64,000 nucleotides of DNA, taken from Dongia sedimenti (GTDB lineage Bacteria; Pseudomonadota; Alphaproteobacteria; Dongiales; Dongiaceae). Location of the stretch: NCBI GenBank assembly GCA_030715195.1, contig JAUYVI010000001.1:682001-746000 (forward strand), given 5' to 3'. Below are positions 62,528-64,000 of this stretch, one piece after another. A model generated the notes under the pieces. It was not told the DNA's origin, ran no database searches, and worked only from the letters and a program-made list of their open reading frames with translations. A program made the position numbers and the translations under genes. Within the stretch, counting starts at the first letter, position 1, and each line of letters begins with the position of its first letter.

Positions 62528-64000
62528 TTGACCGCATCGCTTCGGAAAGCCGCGGCCGCCGCACGGGCCGCGCGGCCCGGCCGCGTCGCCGTGATCGACA
62601 TCGGCTCGAACTCGCTCCGACTCGTCGTGTTCGACAAGCGCTCGCGCTGCCCGGTTCCCGTCTTCAACGAGAAGGCGCAGCCCGGCCTCGGCAAGGGGCT
62701 GGAGCGAGACGGCGTGCTCAATCCGGATGGCGTCAAGGCGGCGCTGATCAACATCGCGCGCTTCGTCACTATGGCGGAAGCGATGGGCGTCGAGGAAATC
62801 GACATGCTCGCCACCGCCGCGGTGCGCGATGCCGGCGACGGCAAGGCCTTCACCGCCGAGATCGAGAAGAAGACCGGCCGCAAGGTGCGGATCGTCAGCG
62901 GCGAGGAAGAGGCGCGCCTTTCGGCGATGGGGGTCATCGCCGGCGTGCCGGAGGCCGACGGCTTGATGGGCGATCTCGGCGGCGGCAGCCTGGAACTGGT
63001 CGCCATCAACAAGGGCAAGATCGGCCATCACGTGACCTTGCCGCTGGGACCCTTGCGCCTGGTCGAAGCGACCGGCGGCGATCTCGACGCGGCGCAGAAG
63101 CTGATCGACAAGCAGTTCGAGAAGCTGGATTGGCTGAGCGAGGTCAAGGGCAAGACGCTCTATCCGGTCGGCGGCACCTGGCGCGGCTTCGCCCGCATCC
63201 ACATGGAGCAGACCGATTATCCGCTGCGCGTGATCCACGAGTACCGGATGCAGCGCCGCGAGGCCGAGGATCTTGCGAAGTTGCTGAGCCGGCTCGGCAA
63301 GCGTTCGCTCGCCGACATCGCGGGTGTGTCGCGCCGGCGCATGGAGACGCTGCCGCTCGGCGTCCTGGTACTCGAACGCCTGCTCAAGATCATCAAGCCG
63401 CAGCTCATCCTGTTCTCGGCCTATGGCTTGCGCGAAGGTTTCCTGTTCAGCCGGCTCGACGAGGAGGCGCAGAGCGCCGATCCGCTGCTGGTCGGCTGCG
63501 CCGACCTCGCCGGCGCCGAAGGCCGCTTCGGCCAGGTGATGGACCAGCTCGACGACTGGCTGCTGCCGCTGTTCCGCGGCGAGGGCCATGCCCGCGCGCG
63601 GTTGCGCGAAGCCGCCTGCATCCTCTCCGACATCGCCTGGCGCGAGCATCCGGATTACCGCGCCGAGCACGCCTTCATGCGCGCGCTACGCCTGCCGGTG
63701 GCCGGCATCACCCATCCGGAGCGCGTCACCTTGGCGCTCATTCTCGCGATCCGCTATGGGGGCTCCGCCGATGCGACGGAGTTCGATCCGGTCCGCCATC
63801 TGGTGACCGAAGACGACATGGCCTTCGCCGCGCAGGTCGGCACGACGATCCGCCTGGCCTACGCGTTGAGCGGCGGCACCGAGCACATGCTCGGCCTGAC
63901 CTCGATCGAGAAGAGCGGCACGCGCCTGACCCTGCACCTGCCGAAAGGCGGCGAGGCGCTGTTCGGCGAAGCGGTGCAACGCCGCCTCGACGCGGCGGGC
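62528..64000 (+). CDS. ppx: Exopolyphosphatase, Ppx/GppA family (3' end outside window)
   Basis: This plus-strand frame runs from a TTG at 62528 to the edge of the window without a stop, about 491 residues. The ASKHA phosphate-binding loop VAVIDIGSNSLRLVVFD is near residue 22, ATAAVRDAGDG follows, then VSGEEEARLSAMGV and the second loop GDLGGGSLELV near 153. An HD-like helical region (REAACILSDIAWREHPDYRAEHAFMRAL) follows after residue ~350. It degrades polyphosphate, or pppGpp in GppA-type members, and sits directly behind ppk1. A later start is unlikely because the first loop would be lost. Confidence 0.92.
   Translation, partial: MTASLRKAAAAARAARPGRVAVIDIGSNSLRLVVFDKRSRCPVPVFNEKAQPGLGKGLERDGVLNPDGVKAALINIARFVTMAEAMGVEEIDMLATAAVRDAGDGKAFTAEIEKKTGRKVRIVSGEEEARLSAMGVIAGVPEADGLMGDLGGGSLELVAINKGKIGHHVTLPLGPLRLVEATGGDLDAAQKLIDKQFEKLDWLSEVKGKTLYPVGGTWRGFARIHMEQTDYPLRVIHEYRMQRREAEDLAKLLSRLGKRSLADIAGVSRRRMETLPLGVLVLERLLKIIKPQLILFSAYGLREGFLFSRLDEEAQSADPLLVGCADLAGAEGRFGQVMDQLDDWLLPLFRGEGHARARLREAACILSDIAWREHPDYRAEHAFMRALRLPVAGITHPERVTLALILAIRYGGSADATEFDPVRHLVTEDDMAFAAQVGTTIRLAYALSGGTEHMLGLTSIEKSGTRLTLHLPKGGEALFGEAVQRRLDAAG

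Overview
This is one contiguous stretch of a high-GC (about two-thirds G+C by eye) alphaproteobacterial chromosome, most like a Rhodospirillales-type organism. Supporting signs are a divergent argH/tlpA pair, a serC-serA operon with a short leader, a BetI-type repressor facing choX, a ppk1-ppx operon, and REP-like palindromes of the GTCATCCC...GGGATGAC type scattered between genes. I see no tRNA, rRNA, CRISPR array, phage module or insertion sequence. The window is metabolic chromosome with one small unusual island at about 17.9-20.8 kb.

Layout. 0-7.2 kb: 5' part of argH; two paralogous TlpA-like thioredoxins; a very unusual fusion of an unknown exported N-terminal region to a PotF/PotD-like polyamine-binding domain; a CNNM/HlyC-type membrane protein; an EamA exporter with a 23-histidine tail; a small coiled-coil protein. 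7.3-14.5 kb: a form I aerobic carbon monoxide dehydrogenase cluster, coxMSL-coxD-coxE-coxF, with the diagnostic AYRCSFR loop. 14.7-17.9 kb: three tandem mini-lipoproteins sharing an LTWxQ motif, then a large KatE-type catalase. 17.9-20.8 kb: an octamer-repeat region and a minus-strand cluster of secreted NTR-like, TPR and pentapeptide-repeat proteins with a membrane protein and a gene relic. 20.9-27.5 kb: a HisD paralogue, an SDR, an APH-fold kinase-like protein and a sulfonate/nitrate-type ABC importer. 27.5-32.9 kb: a NAGPA-domain secreted protein, ArsR regulator, desaturase, B12/radical-SAM protein and a GNAT. 32.9-38.8 kb: a ribose-type (CUT2) sugar ABC importer with a double-HTH GntR regulator. 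38.9-45.2 kb: HerA-like ATPase, a 31-residue membrane microprotein, GNAT, BetI/ChoX, an alpha/beta hydrolase and PPK2. 45.2-52.8 kb: serCA, a TPR lipoprotein, an isochorismatase-fold hydrolase, wrbA/LysR, cytochrome b561 and cytochrome c'. 53-64 kb: CYTH-CHAD protein, alpha-carbonic anhydrase with a chemoreceptor, XRE regulator, SixA, PepSY reductase with a candidate Fur box, and ppk1-ppx.

How the genes work together. The cox cluster would let the cell oxidise CO to CO2 and feed electrons to respiration. Polyphosphate is a recurring theme: PPK2, a CHAD protein, PPK1 and PPX all lie within 20 kb. Both ABC importers and the cox cluster carry REP-like elements exactly at junctions between cistrons, which suggests post-transcriptional tuning of subunit ratios. 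The least described items are the three-lipoprotein family, the NTR/TPR/pentapeptide cluster and the polyamine-binding fusion.
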